Below are positions 1-7,324 of a stretch of 37,204 nucleotides of DNA, piece by piece (the stretch's first letter is position 1; each line of letters opens with the position of its first letter). The translations under genes and the position numbers were made by a program. The stretch spans positions 1-37,204 of the forward strand of contig UQFU01000008.1 of assembly GCA_900540425.1 (NCBI GenBank), given 5' to 3'. Below the pieces are notes generated by a model. It was not told the DNA's origin. It was given only the letters and a program-made list of their open reading frames with translations, and did no database searches. The stretch is from an uncultured Alphaproteobacteria bacterium (GTDB lineage Bacteria > Pseudomonadota > Alphaproteobacteria > RF32 > CAG-239).

Positions 1-12
1 TAAAAAAAGCGC

Positions 13-41
13 TTGAAAAAGAAAAAATATTGGTGTAATAA
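13..41 (+). promoter_or_regulatory. candidate rplY promoter
   Basis: A -35-like TTGAAA at 13-18 is followed after 17 nt by TAATAA at 36-41. This is a plausible but imperfect sigma70-type promoter placed just upstream of the structured rplY leader. No other promoter is visible before the gene, but the window edge cuts the upstream context. Confidence 0.3.
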
Positions 42-42
42 T

Positions 43-100
43 GCCTTGACCGTTAAGGCACCCCTGGAGGCCGAAACGGCGGCGGTCTATGAACCGCGGT
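43..100 (+). promoter_or_regulatory. structured 5' leader of rplY
   Basis: Two hairpins sit back to back before rplY. The first has stem GCCTT (43-47) with AAGGC (55-59). The second has stem GCGGT (82-86) with ACCGC (93-97) around a 6-nt loop. The GC-rich block lies in an otherwise AT-rich leader, with the gene starting at 127. Ribosomal-protein leaders, including L25 leaders in gammaproteobacteria, often bind the protein product for feedback control. That role is inferred here from position and structure only. Confidence 0.35.
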
Positions 101-126
101 GTTTAATTTAATTTAGGATTTTTAAA

Positions 127-417
127 ATGGTAAAAATTACTTTTAATGCTCAGAAGCGTGAGAAAGCAGGTAAGGGGGCAGCTCGTGCATGTCGTCGTGA
201 GGGACGTATTCCGGCTGTTATTTACGGCGGAAAACAGGAACCGGTCATGATTTCTCTGCATCCGGTTGAACTTGAAAAGGCTTTGAACGTTGCCGGTTTT
301 TATACTGCGGATATTGAAATTGTTCTGGACGGCAAAACGTTTGCCGTTGTTTGCCAGGATGTTCAGTTCCATCCGGTCAGCGATATGCCTTTGCATGTTG
401 ACTTTGTCAGAAAATAA
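127..417 (+). CDS. rplY: 50S ribosomal protein L25, single-domain form
   Basis: The 96-residue product matches the N-terminal 5S-rRNA-binding domain of bacterial L25/Ctc. It starts with a basic segment (KREKAGKGAARACRREGRIPAVIYGG, shown here only as a landmark at about residues 10-35) and ends in the family signature HVDFVRK. L25 binds 5S rRNA in the large subunit. Alphaproteobacterial L25 is usually the longer, about 200-residue Ctc form with a second beta-rich domain. Here the ORF stops right after the first domain and a strong terminator follows, so it resembles the short enterobacterial type. It is followed by pth, a common neighbour. Confidence 0.9.
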   Translation: MVKITFNAQKREKAGKGAARACRREGRIPAVIYGGKQEPVMISLHPVELEKALNVAGFYTADIEIVLDGKTFAVVCQDVQFHPVSDMPLHVDFVRK

Positions 418-424
418 GTTATGA

Positions 425-462
425 AAAAGCAGAGCGGTTTTATTGAAAGCCGCTCTGCTTTT
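425..462 (+). terminator. intrinsic terminator after rplY
   Basis: The perfect 9-bp stem GCAGAGCGG (429-437) / CCGCTCTGC (450-458) extends inward through A/T pairs. It is flanked by A's on the left and six T's on the right, so it could act in both directions. Confidence 0.85.
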
Positions 463-476
463 TTGGAATATTTCAG

Positions 477-499
477 TCCTGCCAGTCAGGATTTTTTTT
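477..499 (+). terminator. second hairpin with T-tract, directly before pth
   Basis: TCCTG (477-481) pairs with CAGGA (487-491), followed by eight T's (492-499). The T-tract runs straight into the pth ribosome-binding site (AAGG, 500-503), so the hairpin could be a backup terminator for rplY or an attenuator or translational control element for pth. Confidence 0.6.
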
Positions 500-509
500 A
501 AGGTGAAAA

Positions 510-1085
510 ATGTTTTTGATTGTCGGTTTGGGGAATCCGGGAGCGGAATATGCGGGAACCCGGCACAATGTCGGTTTTATGGCTGCGGATGCCATTGCGG
601 AAACTTATCGCTTCGGGGTTTTTAAGTCTAAGTTTGACGGGCTGATTGCCGAGGGCAGCATTGAAGGCGAGAAAGTTTATTTGCTCAAGCCGCAGACATA
701 TATGAATTTGTCGGGAAATTCGGTTGCAAAAGCGGCCGGTTTTTATAAGATATTGCCGCAAAATGTAATTGTTGTTCATGACGATATGGATTTGCCGGTC
801 GGAAAACTCAAAGCCAAGCTCGGCGGCGGTGCCGGCGGACATAACGGGTTGAAATCTATTGATGCGGCGATTACGTCGAATTATAACCGTATTCGTATCG
901 GCGTCGGACATCCGGACGGAAGCGGGGAAGCGGTGGTTAACCATGTGTTGTCGCGCTTTTCCAAGGCTGATGCCGGAGTCATCAGGCAAGAAACGGCTTT
1001 GATTTGTGAAACGATAGGTATTTTGTTGCAAAAAGGCATTGCCGAATATTGCAATAAGATCGGAATGCTGGCAAAACTCAAATAG
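510..1085 (+). CDS. pth: peptidyl-tRNA hydrolase
   Basis: This enzyme releases peptides from peptidyl-tRNA that drops off ribosomes and so recycles tRNA in the cytoplasm. The 191-residue protein has the whole family layout. GLGNPG contains the substrate-binding Asn (residue 9), TRHNVG contains the catalytic His (residue 19), and YMNLSG, the VVHDDMDLP block with catalytic Asp (about 92) and GGHNGLKSI all follow. Length is normal for the family. An AGGTG ribosome-binding site lies 5-6 nt before the ATG. The neighbours rplY upstream and ychF downstream are the standard order in many proteobacteria. Confidence 0.97.
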   Translation: MFLIVGLGNPGAEYAGTRHNVGFMAADAIAETYRFGVFKSKFDGLIAEGSIEGEKVYLLKPQTYMNLSGNSVAKAAGFYKILPQNVIVVHDDMDLPVGKLKAKLGGGAGGHNGLKSIDAAITSNYNRIRIGVGHPDGSGEAVVNHVLSRFSKADAGVIRQETALICETIGILLQKGIAEYCNKIGMLAKLK

Positions 1086-1115
1086 AAAGGTTTTTGATTA
1101 ATTATTATTTGGATT

Positions 1116-1592
1116 ATGAACAGAGTAGAAAAAGCCGTAACGGGAAGAAACTTTTCCCTGACAACCGCTCCGTACAGATTACGCCGGTTGTTGCGCAAGC
1201 AGCGTTTTGAACTGACAACAGAAGAAATTTTGTTTTTGTTGCGAAAAATTGATCTAACAAGACTGGTTTTTGCCGGTTCGGTCAGTTCTTGTTTGGCCGG
1301 AAAAGATGCCAGGCCTTTTTTGAAGTATTTGGCGCCGGTTCTGGAGAAGCATCTGACGGTTTTGGAATATGTGACCAGCCTTGACCCTTTGACAGAATGT
1401 TTCGCCGACTGGCTGGAACCGTGCAACAGCCTGGCTTTGCAAATGAAGCTGACGGCGTTTCCGCTGAAGCAGGGATTGCTGTTTGCGATTGTAAGAAGAG
1501 GGCTCCCTCTGCATCCGCCGCTTTTGCGCCTGATCAGGGGTAATCCGAAGTTTGAAAAACTTTGTGATTATTATTCGGAACTTCAAAGTTAA
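1116..1592 (+). CDS. hypothetical protein between pth and ychF
   Basis: A 158-residue protein of unrecognised family. It is basic at the N-terminus, leucine-rich and predicted mostly helical, with no signal peptide, membrane segment or recognisable motif. It begins 30 nt after pth in the same direction and ends directly at an intrinsic terminator, so it is probably the last gene of the pth transcript. The frame is uninterrupted and codon use looks like that of its neighbours, which supports a real gene. The start ATG has no strong Shine-Dalgarno sequence. Confidence 0.65.
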   Translation: MNRVEKAVTGRNFSLTTAPYRLRRLLRKQRFELTTEEILFLLRKIDLTRLVFAGSVSSCLAGKDARPFLKYLAPVLEKHLTVLEYVTSLDPLTECFADWLEPCNSLALQMKLTAFPLKQGLLFAIVRRGLPLHPPLLRLIRGNPKFEKLCDYYSELQS

Positions 1593-1620
1593 AAAACCGG
1601 GAACAATCCCGGTTTTTTTT
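1591..1620 (+). terminator. intrinsic terminator
   Basis: Stem CCGGGA (1597-1602) / TCCCGG (1607-1612) with a 4-nt loop, preceded by six A's and followed by eight T's. It closes the pth unit before ychF. Confidence 0.85.
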
Positions 1621-1713
1621 GTGAAGGGGACGCTGATTTAAAGGTTGAAAAGCAAAATCTTATCGTCTATAAACAAAACAAGTTTAAAACAGATTGTTTT
1701 GAGGAGGCAGGTT

Positions 1714-2826
1714 ATGGGATTTAATTGCGGAATTGTCGGTTTGCCGAATGTCGGAAAGTCAACTTTGTTTAATGCTCTGACGCAGACGATTGCGGCACAG
1801 GCGGCGAATTTTCCGTTTTGTACGATTGAGCCCAATACCGGGCGGGTTGCCGTTCCCGATGCCCGGTTGGACAAGCTGCGCGAGATGGTTAATCCCAAGA
1901 CGGTGACGCCGACGCAGCTGGAGTTTGTTGATATTGCCGGGTTGGTAAAAGGCGCTTCCAAAGGCGAGGGGCTGGGAAACCAATTTCTGGCCAATATCCG
2001 GGAAACAGACGCGATTATTCATGTTTTGCGTTGTTTTGAAGATGACAATATCACTCATGTCGAAGGTTCGGTTGATCCGATCCGCGATGCCGAGATTGTG
2101 GAAACCGAGCTGATGATTGCCGATTTGGAATCTTTGGAAAAACGTTTTGATCAGCTGCAAAAAAAAGCGCAAGCCGGCGGAGATAAGGAAGCGCAAGTCC
2201 GAGTTGCGGTGGTTAAACCGATTATTGAAGCGCTTAAAGCCGGAAAGCCGGCACGGACGGCAGCCCCCGACCCAAAAGAAAAAGACGCTTACAAGCAATA
2301 TCAAATGCTGCAGCTGTTGACTTCAAAACCGGTTTTATATGTTTGTAATGTTGATGAAGCCTCGGCGGCAACCGGAAACAAGTTTTCGGATGCGGTGATG
2401 AAAAAAGCGGAAGCCGAAAAGGCTTCGGCAGTAATAATTTCAGCGGAAATAGAATCTGAAGTTGCACAGCTTGAAAGTGATGAGGAAAAGAAAGAATTTT
2501 TGGAATCTCTGGGCTTGGAAGAGGCCGGGTTGGCGAAGATTATCCGGGCCGGTTATGCGCTTTTGGGGTTGCAGACTTATTTTACGGCCGGACCGAAAGA
2601 GGTGCGGGCATGGACTTTTGTAAAAGGTTCAAAAGCGCCGCAGTGTGCCGGGATTATCCATTCTGACTTTGAACGCGGGTTTATCCGCGCAGAAACGATT
2701 TCGTATGATGATTTTGTAAAGTACGGCGGCGAGCAGGCTTGCAAGGAAGCCGGCAAGATGCGTTCGGAGGGTAAGGATTATGTGGTTCAGGACGGCGATT
2801 TGCTGAATTTCCTGTTTAATGTGTAA
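1714..2826 (+). CDS. ychF: redox-regulated ATPase YchF (Obg-family)
   Basis: YchF/OLA1 is a universally conserved P-loop NTPase that prefers ATP and associates with ribosomes. The 370-residue product opens with MGFNCGIVGLPNVGKSTLFNALT (the G1 loop at about residues 9-16). It has DIAGLVKGASKGEGLGNQFL as the G3/switch region and NVDE in place of the G-protein NKxD motif, the change that gives ATP specificity. It ends in a TGS domain with the terminal DGDLLNFLFNV. Reading could begin upstream at 1645, but ATG 1714 has an ideal GAGGAGG at 1701-1707 and gives the family's usual length and N-terminus. Confidence 0.96.
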   Translation: MGFNCGIVGLPNVGKSTLFNALTQTIAAQAANFPFCTIEPNTGRVAVPDARLDKLREMVNPKTVTPTQLEFVDIAGLVKGASKGEGLGNQFLANIRETDAIIHVLRCFEDDNITHVEGSVDPIRDAEIVETELMIADLESLEKRFDQLQKKAQAGGDKEAQVRVAVVKPIIEALKAGKPARTAAPDPKEKDAYKQYQMLQLLTSKPVLYVCNVDEASAATGNKFSDAVMKKAEAEKASAVIISAEIESEVAQLESDEEKKEFLESLGLEEAGLAKIIRAGYALLGLQTYFTAGPKEVRAWTFVKGSKAPQCAGIIHSDFERGFIRAETISYDDFVKYGGEQACKEAGKMRSEGKDYVVQDGDLLNFLFNV

Positions 2827-2848
2827 TCAAGAGGAATTCTTATATTTC

Positions 2849-2877
2849 TTGACAGAGAATGAGGCTGATGGTATGGT
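2849..2877 (+). promoter_or_regulatory. promoter embedded in the ychF terminator
   Basis: A perfect -35 TTGACA (2849-2854) is followed after exactly 17 nt by TATGGT (2872-2877), which falls in the loop of the ychF terminator hairpin. It would start transcription near 2884, about 26 nt before the next gene. There is no other room for a promoter between the terminator and that gene. Confidence 0.5.
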
Positions 2878-2896
2878 TCAGTCTCATTTTTATTTT
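2858..2896 (+). terminator. intrinsic terminator of ychF
   Basis: An 11-bp stem with one G-T wobble (2858-2868 with 2878-2888) and a 9-nt loop, followed by a T-rich tract (2887-2896). An in-frame ATG at 2859 lies inside the hairpin, which argues against using it as the start of the next gene. Confidence 0.8.
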
Positions 2897-2909
2897 TAAA
2901 TTTAAGCAT

Positions 2910-3347
2910 ATGAAAGAAGAATTATTAAAAATTGTTTGTACCGAATATCGAAAGATGACCGGTCTTGACATGGTGGATATAAATGCTAGTTTGCCGGGTC
3001 GACATATTGATTTTTTGAAAGAACGTCTGACGGTTAATTATGGCTTTAAGATTATGAAGGGGTGCAGAATGAATACGATTAACGATTTTGTTAAAGCTAT
3101 TCAGGCGGCCTATGATTTTTTTGAAGATTTGGCAAAACAGACGACAGAAGCGGCAAAACAGGTTTGCGGCAGGGAGTATGGCGCTAAGCAGGTTTTGTTT
3201 GCGGATTTTTCGGGGGAAGACAGTTGTATTTATAAATACAAGCTTTGTCAGATTTTGTTTACGCGGCATAAGATAAAATTTAGCGGCAAAGCCGAAGAAT
3301 TGAAAACGGCGGAAGATATTGCCGGTTATATTTTTGCAAATTTATAA
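2910..3347 (+). CDS. hypothetical protein resembling tandem acyl-carrier-protein folds
   Basis: A 145-residue soluble protein. Residues 1-66 follow an ACP-like pattern: an LDxVDINASLPG-like loop, a helix ending in NYGFKI, then TINDFVKAI, comparable with the TvgDlvdyI helix of ACP. Residues 90-145 repeat it: GEDS (102-105) sits where ACP has its phosphopantetheine G-x-D-S, then HKIKF and LKTAEDIAGYI follow. The first half lacks the serine. This assignment comes from pattern only; no database search was possible. ATG 2910 has no Shine-Dalgarno, but the earlier ATG lies in a terminator stem. Terminators on both sides make it a single-gene unit. A carrier or partner role in acyl transfer is speculative. 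Confidence 0.6.
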   Translation: MKEELLKIVCTEYRKMTGLDMVDINASLPGRHIDFLKERLTVNYGFKIMKGCRMNTINDFVKAIQAAYDFFEDLAKQTTEAAKQVCGREYGAKQVLFADFSGEDSCIYKYKLCQILFTRHKIKFSGKAEELKTAEDIAGYIFANL

Positions 3348-3362
3348 GTGTCGGGAAAATGC

Positions 3363-3395
3363 AAAAAAGGCGTTGTTGTGTGCAACGCCTTTTTT
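3363..3395 (+). terminator. intrinsic terminator (13-bp perfect stem)
   Basis: AAAAAAGGCGTTG (3363-3375) pairs perfectly with CAACGCCTTTTTT (3383-3395) around a 7-nt loop. It ends the preceding carrier-like gene and insulates trmL. The A/T flanks make it potentially bidirectional. Confidence 0.9.
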
Positions 3396-3451
3396 GTTGC
3401 TTTGCTTGGCATTTGGTTTTATGCTGGCCAAGATTAACAAAGGAGGCAAAA

Positions 3452-3922
3452 ATGCGGTTAGCTTTGTATCAGCCGGATATTCCGCAAAATACCGGAACCC
3501 TGCTGCGGTTAGGGGCTTGTTTGGATTTGGAACTGGATATTATTGAGCCGTGCGGTTTTGTATTTTCGGAAAAGGCCCTAAAGCGGGCAGGAATGGATTA
3601 TCTGGATTTGGCAAAGTATCGGCGGCATGATTCCTGGGCGGATTTTCTGCAATATCGTTCGTGTCACCCGGAGGCATACGGGCGTTTGGTTTTGTTAACG
3701 ACGCATGCCAGCGAGCCGTATTACAATTTTGAGTTTCAGAACAATGACGTTATTCTGATGGGGAGGGAAAGCGCCGGTGTGCCGCAAAGCGTTCATGAAA
3801 CGGCAGATGCCCGGCTGCTGATTCCGATGAATGAGAAAGCCCGTTCGATTAACGTGGCGGTTTCGGCGGTTATGGTTGTCGGCGAGGCTTTGCGTCAGAC
3901 CGGCGGTTTTCCGCATTATTGA
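3452..3922 (+). CDS. trmL: tRNA (cytidine/uridine-2'-O)-methyltransferase TrmL
   Basis: A SPOUT-fold methyltransferase that adds the 2'-O-methyl group at wobble position 34 of certain leucine tRNAs, using S-adenosylmethionine. The 156-residue length is that of TrmL. Recognisable blocks are LYQPDIPQNTGTLLRLGACL near the N-terminus, the MGRESAGVPQSV loop and the C-terminal LLIPMNEKARSINVAVSAVMVVGEALRQ knot region that binds the cofactor. An AGGAGG at 3441-3446 fixes the ATG at 3452; a longer upstream reading overlaps a terminator. The 3' end overlaps the convergent ampG by about 50 nt. Confidence 0.93.
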   Translation: MRLALYQPDIPQNTGTLLRLGACLDLELDIIEPCGFVFSEKALKRAGMDYLDLAKYRRHDSWADFLQYRSCHPEAYGRLVLLTTHASEPYYNFEFQNNDVILMGRESAGVPQSVHETADARLLIPMNEKARSINVAVSAVMVVGEALRQTGGFPHY

Positions 3923-5192
3923 TTGCGGCCGTACGGTTTTGCCGCCGGATAAGGATAAACAGTATAATCAGCCCGGGGAATCCGATAAGGGTTGAGAAAA
4001 CAAAAAAATTGCCCCAGCCGAGGGTTTGCGCCATCCAGCCAGAAGTGGCGGAAAGGCCGTCGCGGGCCAAGCTCATCAATGATGACAACAGGGCATATTG
4101 GGTTGCCGTGTAGGCGATGTTACACAGCGAAGCAATATATGCCATAAAAGCTGCGGTTCCCATGCCGCCGGAGATGTTTTCAACAAAAATCGTTACCATC
4201 AGCATATAGGGGTTGTCGCCGACATGCGCTTGGACGGCATAAGTCAGGTTTGACAGCGTTTGCAGGATACCGCAGATAACCAACCCTTTGTTGAGGCTGA
4301 CGCGGCTGAGCAAGGCGCCGCCGATAAAGACGCCGCCAATAGTGGCCAATACGCCGAAAACTTTGGTAATTGAGGCGATATCTCTGTAGTCGAAGCCGAT
4401 ATCTTTGTAAAAAACATAGGCCATTGGGCTGATATAGGCATCACTCATGCGGTAGAAAAAAACAAACAAAAGAATCAACTGCCAGTTCTGGTGCCGAATG
4501 AAGTCTTTGAGCGGGGCGATGGCTGCGGATTGAAAGAAATCGGAGAAGCCGCGATATGTTTTAGCCGGTTGTTTTCGGCTGTTTTGCGGTTCGGGGGAGC
4601 GGCAGATTGTAACGATGCCGAGAAGCGTTCCCAGAGACATCAGCAAATAAACGGCATTCCAGTCAAAAATTTCGGCCAGGTAGAGAGCGCCGGCGCCGGA
4701 GAACAAAAAGCCCAGACGGTAACCGGTAACGAAAGAAGCCGAAGCGGCAGCTTGTCCTGCCGGAGGAAAACTCTCAACCCGATAGGCGTCGAGGGCAATG
4801 TCCAGAGTGGCCGAGCTGACAGCGAGGAAAACGGCCAAGCCGAAAGAAACCAGGTAATTTTCTGCCGGACTTGAAAAAGCAAGGGCAATGACTGCCACAG
4901 CGATTAATATTTGGGCAAACAACGCCCAGCTGCGCCTCTGTCCCATTGGTCCCAGCAGCGGAAGGCGGATTTTATCAATCAGCGGCGCCCATAACCATTT
5001 AAAACTGTACGGCAGTTTTGAAAGGGAAAAAATGCCGATAATTTCCAGGGAAAGATTGTCAAACTTCAGCCATAGGCTCAAGGTATTGAAGACAAGCGGA
5101 AACGGAAATCCGCTGGCGAATCCCAAAGCCAGCATGGCCAGCATTTTACGATCACGATAAACGGCAAAGAAATCGGTTAGTTTTTGCAGCAT
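3870..5192 (-). CDS. ampG: AmpG-type muropeptide MFS permease
   Basis: A 440-residue polytopic membrane protein of the AmpG branch of the major facilitator superfamily. AmpG imports GlcNAc-anhydroMurNAc peptides from the periplasm for cell-wall recycling. Typical features are LGFASGFPFPLVFNTLSLWL near the N-terminus, LPYSFKWLWAPLID at about 60-73 and the ATLDIALDAYRVE block at about 128-140. About 12 hydrophobic helices are visible. The tail is short, basic and polar. The ATG follows an AAGGAAAA ribosome-binding site. It is a single gene converging on trmL and divergent from hslV. Family assignment is firm; exact substrate is inferred. Confidence 0.9.
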   Translation of the reverse strand: MLQKLTDFFAVYRDRKMLAMLALGFASGFPFPLVFNTLSLWLKFDNLSLEIIGIFSLSKLPYSFKWLWAPLIDKIRLPLLGPMGQRRSWALFAQILIAVAVIALAFSSPAENYLVSFGLAVFLAVSSATLDIALDAYRVESFPPAGQAAASASFVTGYRLGFLFSGAGALYLAEIFDWNAVYLLMSLGTLLGIVTICRSPEPQNSRKQPAKTYRGFSDFFQSAAIAPLKDFIRHQNWQLILLFVFFYRMSDAYISPMAYVFYKDIGFDYRDIASITKVFGVLATIGGVFIGGALLSRVSLNKGLVICGILQTLSNLTYAVQAHVGDNPYMLMVTIFVENISGGMGTAAFMAYIASLCNIAYTATQYALLSSLMSLARDGLSATSGWMAQTLGWGNFFVFSTLIGFPGLIILFILIRRQNRTAAINNAENRRSDAKPRRQP

Positions 5193-5286
5193 GTTTTTTC
5201 CTTTTGTTGTTCAGTATAAGCATGAGAGCTTAAAACAGGTTTAATTTTTAGGAATTTTGTTGTTGCCGGGATATTTTGCGGCAATG

Positions 5287-5316
5287 CTTGCAAAAAGCCG
5301 GTTTTTTACCTACATT
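5287..5316 (+). promoter_or_regulatory. RpoH (sigma32)-like promoter of hslVU
   Basis: CTTG at 5287-5290, an 18-nt spacer and CCTACAT at 5309-5315 match the alphaproteobacterial RpoH pattern CTTG-N17/18-CYTATNT except for one base. The hslVU operon is a classical heat-shock operon, which fits. A sigma70 reading (TTGCAA, 17 nt, TACATT) overlaps the same bases. Confidence 0.45.
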
Positions 5317-5345
5317 ATATTCATAACAGCAAAAGGGAAGGTAAC

Positions 5346-5870
5346 ATGACCACAATATTATGCGTAAGAAAAGGCAGCGAGGTTGTTCTGGCCGGAGACG
5401 GGCAGGCGACTTTGGGCGAGGCAATTGTTTTCAAGTCAAAATCAGTAAAGGTGCGGCGGATTGGCAATGGCAAGATTATTGCCGGTTTTGCCGGGGCGGC
5501 CGCAGATGGCATAACGTTGATTGAGCGGTTGGAAGAAAAACTCGAAAAACATGCTAACCAGCTTAAGCGTGCGGCTGTCGAGTTGGCGAAGGACTGGCGG
5601 ATGGATAAGTATTTGCGGCAGTTGCAAGCCTATATGATTGTGGCGGACAAAGATATTTCGCTGGTTATTTCGGGAACCGGGGAAGTCATGGAGCCTGACG
5701 ACGGAATTATCGGTATTGGTTCCGGCGGAAATTATGCCATGGCCGCCGCCAAAGCTCTCTATGATATTGACGGGCTGTCGGCGGAAGATATTGCCCGGCG
5801 CGCCTTAAAAATTGCCGGAGATATTGATATATATACAAATCATAATGTAGTGGTGGAAAAAGTTGTTTAG
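5346..5870 (+). CDS. hslV: ATP-dependent protease peptidase subunit HslV
   Basis: HslV forms the two-ring proteolytic core of the HslUV (ClpQY) protease. The 174-residue protein starts [10 protein letters not shown]. After Met removal the threonine at position 2 becomes the N-terminal nucleophile. [36 protein letters not shown] and [14 protein letters not shown] are all conserved family blocks. No propeptide is present, as expected for HslV. It is first in an operon with hslU and hemW. The last codons (EKVV and stop) are part of the left arm of the palindromic element that fills the hslV-hslU gap. Confidence 0.97.
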   Translation: MTTILCVRKGSEVVLAGDGQATLGEAIVFKSKSVKVRRIGNGKIIAGFAGAAADGITLIERLEEKLEKHANQLKRAAVELAKDWRMDKYLRQLQAYMIVADKDISLVISGTGEVMEPDDGIIGIGSGGNYAMAAAKALYDIDGLSAEDIARRALKIAGDIDIYTNHNVVVEKVV

Positions 5871-5980
5871 CGGATTATTAGAGCAGTTTTCGCGGGTTTC
5901 GAAAAATTCATGTACTATTTGTACGCTAGAATTTTTTTCGCCCTAAAAACTACTCTACTAATCTCACTCTCCAACTTTTT
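5857..5980 (+). repeat. palindromic element copy A (hslV-hslU gap)
   Basis: A 124-bp imperfect palindrome. Outermost arms are AAAAAGTTG (5857-5865) / CAACTTTTT (5972-5980); these overlap the hslV stop. Middle arms pair ATTAGAG and AGTTTT with AAAACT and CTCTACTAAT. The inner arm GAAAAATTC pairs with GAATTTTTTTC. The centre holds the family core (5911-5927) with GTAC (912-915 of this kb) facing GTAC (921-924). The element would fold into a long hairpin in the hslVU mRNA. It shares its left (TAGCGG.TTATTAGAGC) and right (CTCTACTAAT.TCACT) segments with copy C2. Confidence 0.8.
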
Positions 5981-5995
5981 AAGAAAGGTATATTA

Positions 5996-7306
5996 ATGAC
6001 AAATTTTAGTCCCAGGGAAATTGTTTCGGAATTGGATCGTTATATTGTCGGTCAGGAAGAGGCCAAAAAAGCGGTTGCCGTTGCTTTGCGCAACCGGTGG
6101 CGGCGGATGCAGGTGCCGCAGAATTTGCGAGATGAGATTGTGCCGAAAAATATTTTGATGGTCGGGCCGACCGGTGTCGGCAAAACGGAAATTTCCCGCC
6201 GTCTGGCCAAGCTGGCCAAAGCTCCGTTTATTAAGGTAGAGGCAACCAAATTTACCGAAATCGGTTATGTCGGCCGCGATGTGGAAAGCATTATCCGCGA
6301 TTTGCTGGAAGTTGCCCTGCATTCGACCCGAGAAAACATGCGCAAGGCGGTTAATGCCAAAGCCGAGCTGGCGGCGGAAGAGCGGGTGTTGGAGGCTTTG
6401 GTCGGAACGTCGGCTAGTGAGGAAACACGCCAAAAATTCCGTAAGCTGCTGCGGGAAAATCAGCTGAACGACCGTGAGATTGAAATCAGCGTTTTGGATA
6501 ATGCCAGTCCAAGTATGCCGACGATTGATATTCCGGGAATGCCCGGTGCTTCAATGGGGATGATTAATCTCGGCGATATTATCGGCAAGCCGTTCGGTGA
6601 CCGTTATAAGACCAAAAAGATGAAAATCGGCGATGCTTATAAGGTTTTGATGGACGAAGAGTGCGACAAGCTTTTAGATGAAGAAACGGTTACCAGAGCG
6701 GCTGTTCGGGCGGTAGAAAATGACGGGATTGTGTTTATTGATGAAATTGACAAGATTACCGGCAAAGATGAACGCCGCGGCGGGGATGTTTCCCGCGAAG
6801 GGGTACAGCGCGATTTGCTGCCGCTGATCGAAGGGACAACGGTCAGTACCAAATACGGCATGGTCAAAACCGATCATATTCTGTTTATTTGTTCCGGTGC
6901 GTTTCATTTGGCCAAACCTTCCGATCTGTTGCCGGAACTGCAGGGCCGGCTGCCGGTTCGGGTTGAGTTGAAAGCTTTGACCCATGATGATTTTGTGCGG
7001 ATTTTGACTGAGCCGGAAGCTAATTTGATTGATCAATATGTCGCTTTGCTCAAAACCGAGAATCTGGATTTGGAGTTTGAGCCGGAAGCGATTGACAAGA
7101 TTGCCGACGTGGCGGTGCAGATTAATGAAAATGTTGAAAATATCGGGGCGCGGCGGCTGCATACGGTTTTGGAAATTTTGCTGGAGGATATCAGTTTTAA
7201 CGCTTCCGAGCGGTCAGGGCAGAAGGAGGTTATTACGGCAGACATGGTTGAAGAAAAGCTGAACCGTTTTACCAAGGCTTCGGATTTGTCAAAGTTTATT
7301 TTATAA
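5996..7306 (+). CDS. hslU: HslU unfoldase ATPase subunit of HslUV
   Basis: HslU is the hexameric AAA+ unfoldase that feeds proteins into HslV. The 436-residue protein has the family start ([16 protein letters not shown]), Walker A GPTGVGKT (57-64), the pore loop region GYVGRDVE, a variable I-domain (about 110-240), Walker [10 protein letters not shown], sensor and arginine-finger region [14 protein letters not shown], and the C-terminal LSKFIL that docks into HslV. AAGAAAGG at 5981-5988 is the ribosome-binding site, positioned just outside the palindromic element. Length is normal. Confidence 0.97.
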   Translation: MTNFSPREIVSELDRYIVGQEEAKKAVAVALRNRWRRMQVPQNLRDEIVPKNILMVGPTGVGKTEISRRLAKLAKAPFIKVEATKFTEIGYVGRDVESIIRDLLEVALHSTRENMRKAVNAKAELAAEERVLEALVGTSASEETRQKFRKLLRENQLNDREIEISVLDNASPSMPTIDIPGMPGASMGMINLGDIIGKPFGDRYKTKKMKIGDAYKVLMDEECDKLLDEETVTRAAVRAVENDGIVFIDEIDKITGKDERRGGDVSREGVQRDLLPLIEGTTVSTKYGMVKTDHILFICSGAFHLAKPSDLLPELQGRLPVRVELKALTHDDFVRILTEPEANLIDQYVALLKTENLDLEFEPEAIDKIADVAVQINENVENIGARRLHTVLEILLEDISFNASERSGQKEVITADMVEEKLNRFTKASDLSKFIL

Positions 7307-7324
7307 CCATACCGGATTGAGGGT

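Noticed and set aside
1759..2304. 181-codon minus-strand ORF opposite ychF
   Set aside because: Mirror reading of a conserved GTPase gene with skewed His/Arg/Asn composition.
5871..5995. Reading element A only as an ordinary rho-independent terminator
   Set aside because: The palindrome is 124 bp, has no clean T-tract after it, and shares a conserved core with copies inside a gene; hslU downstream also needs read-through.
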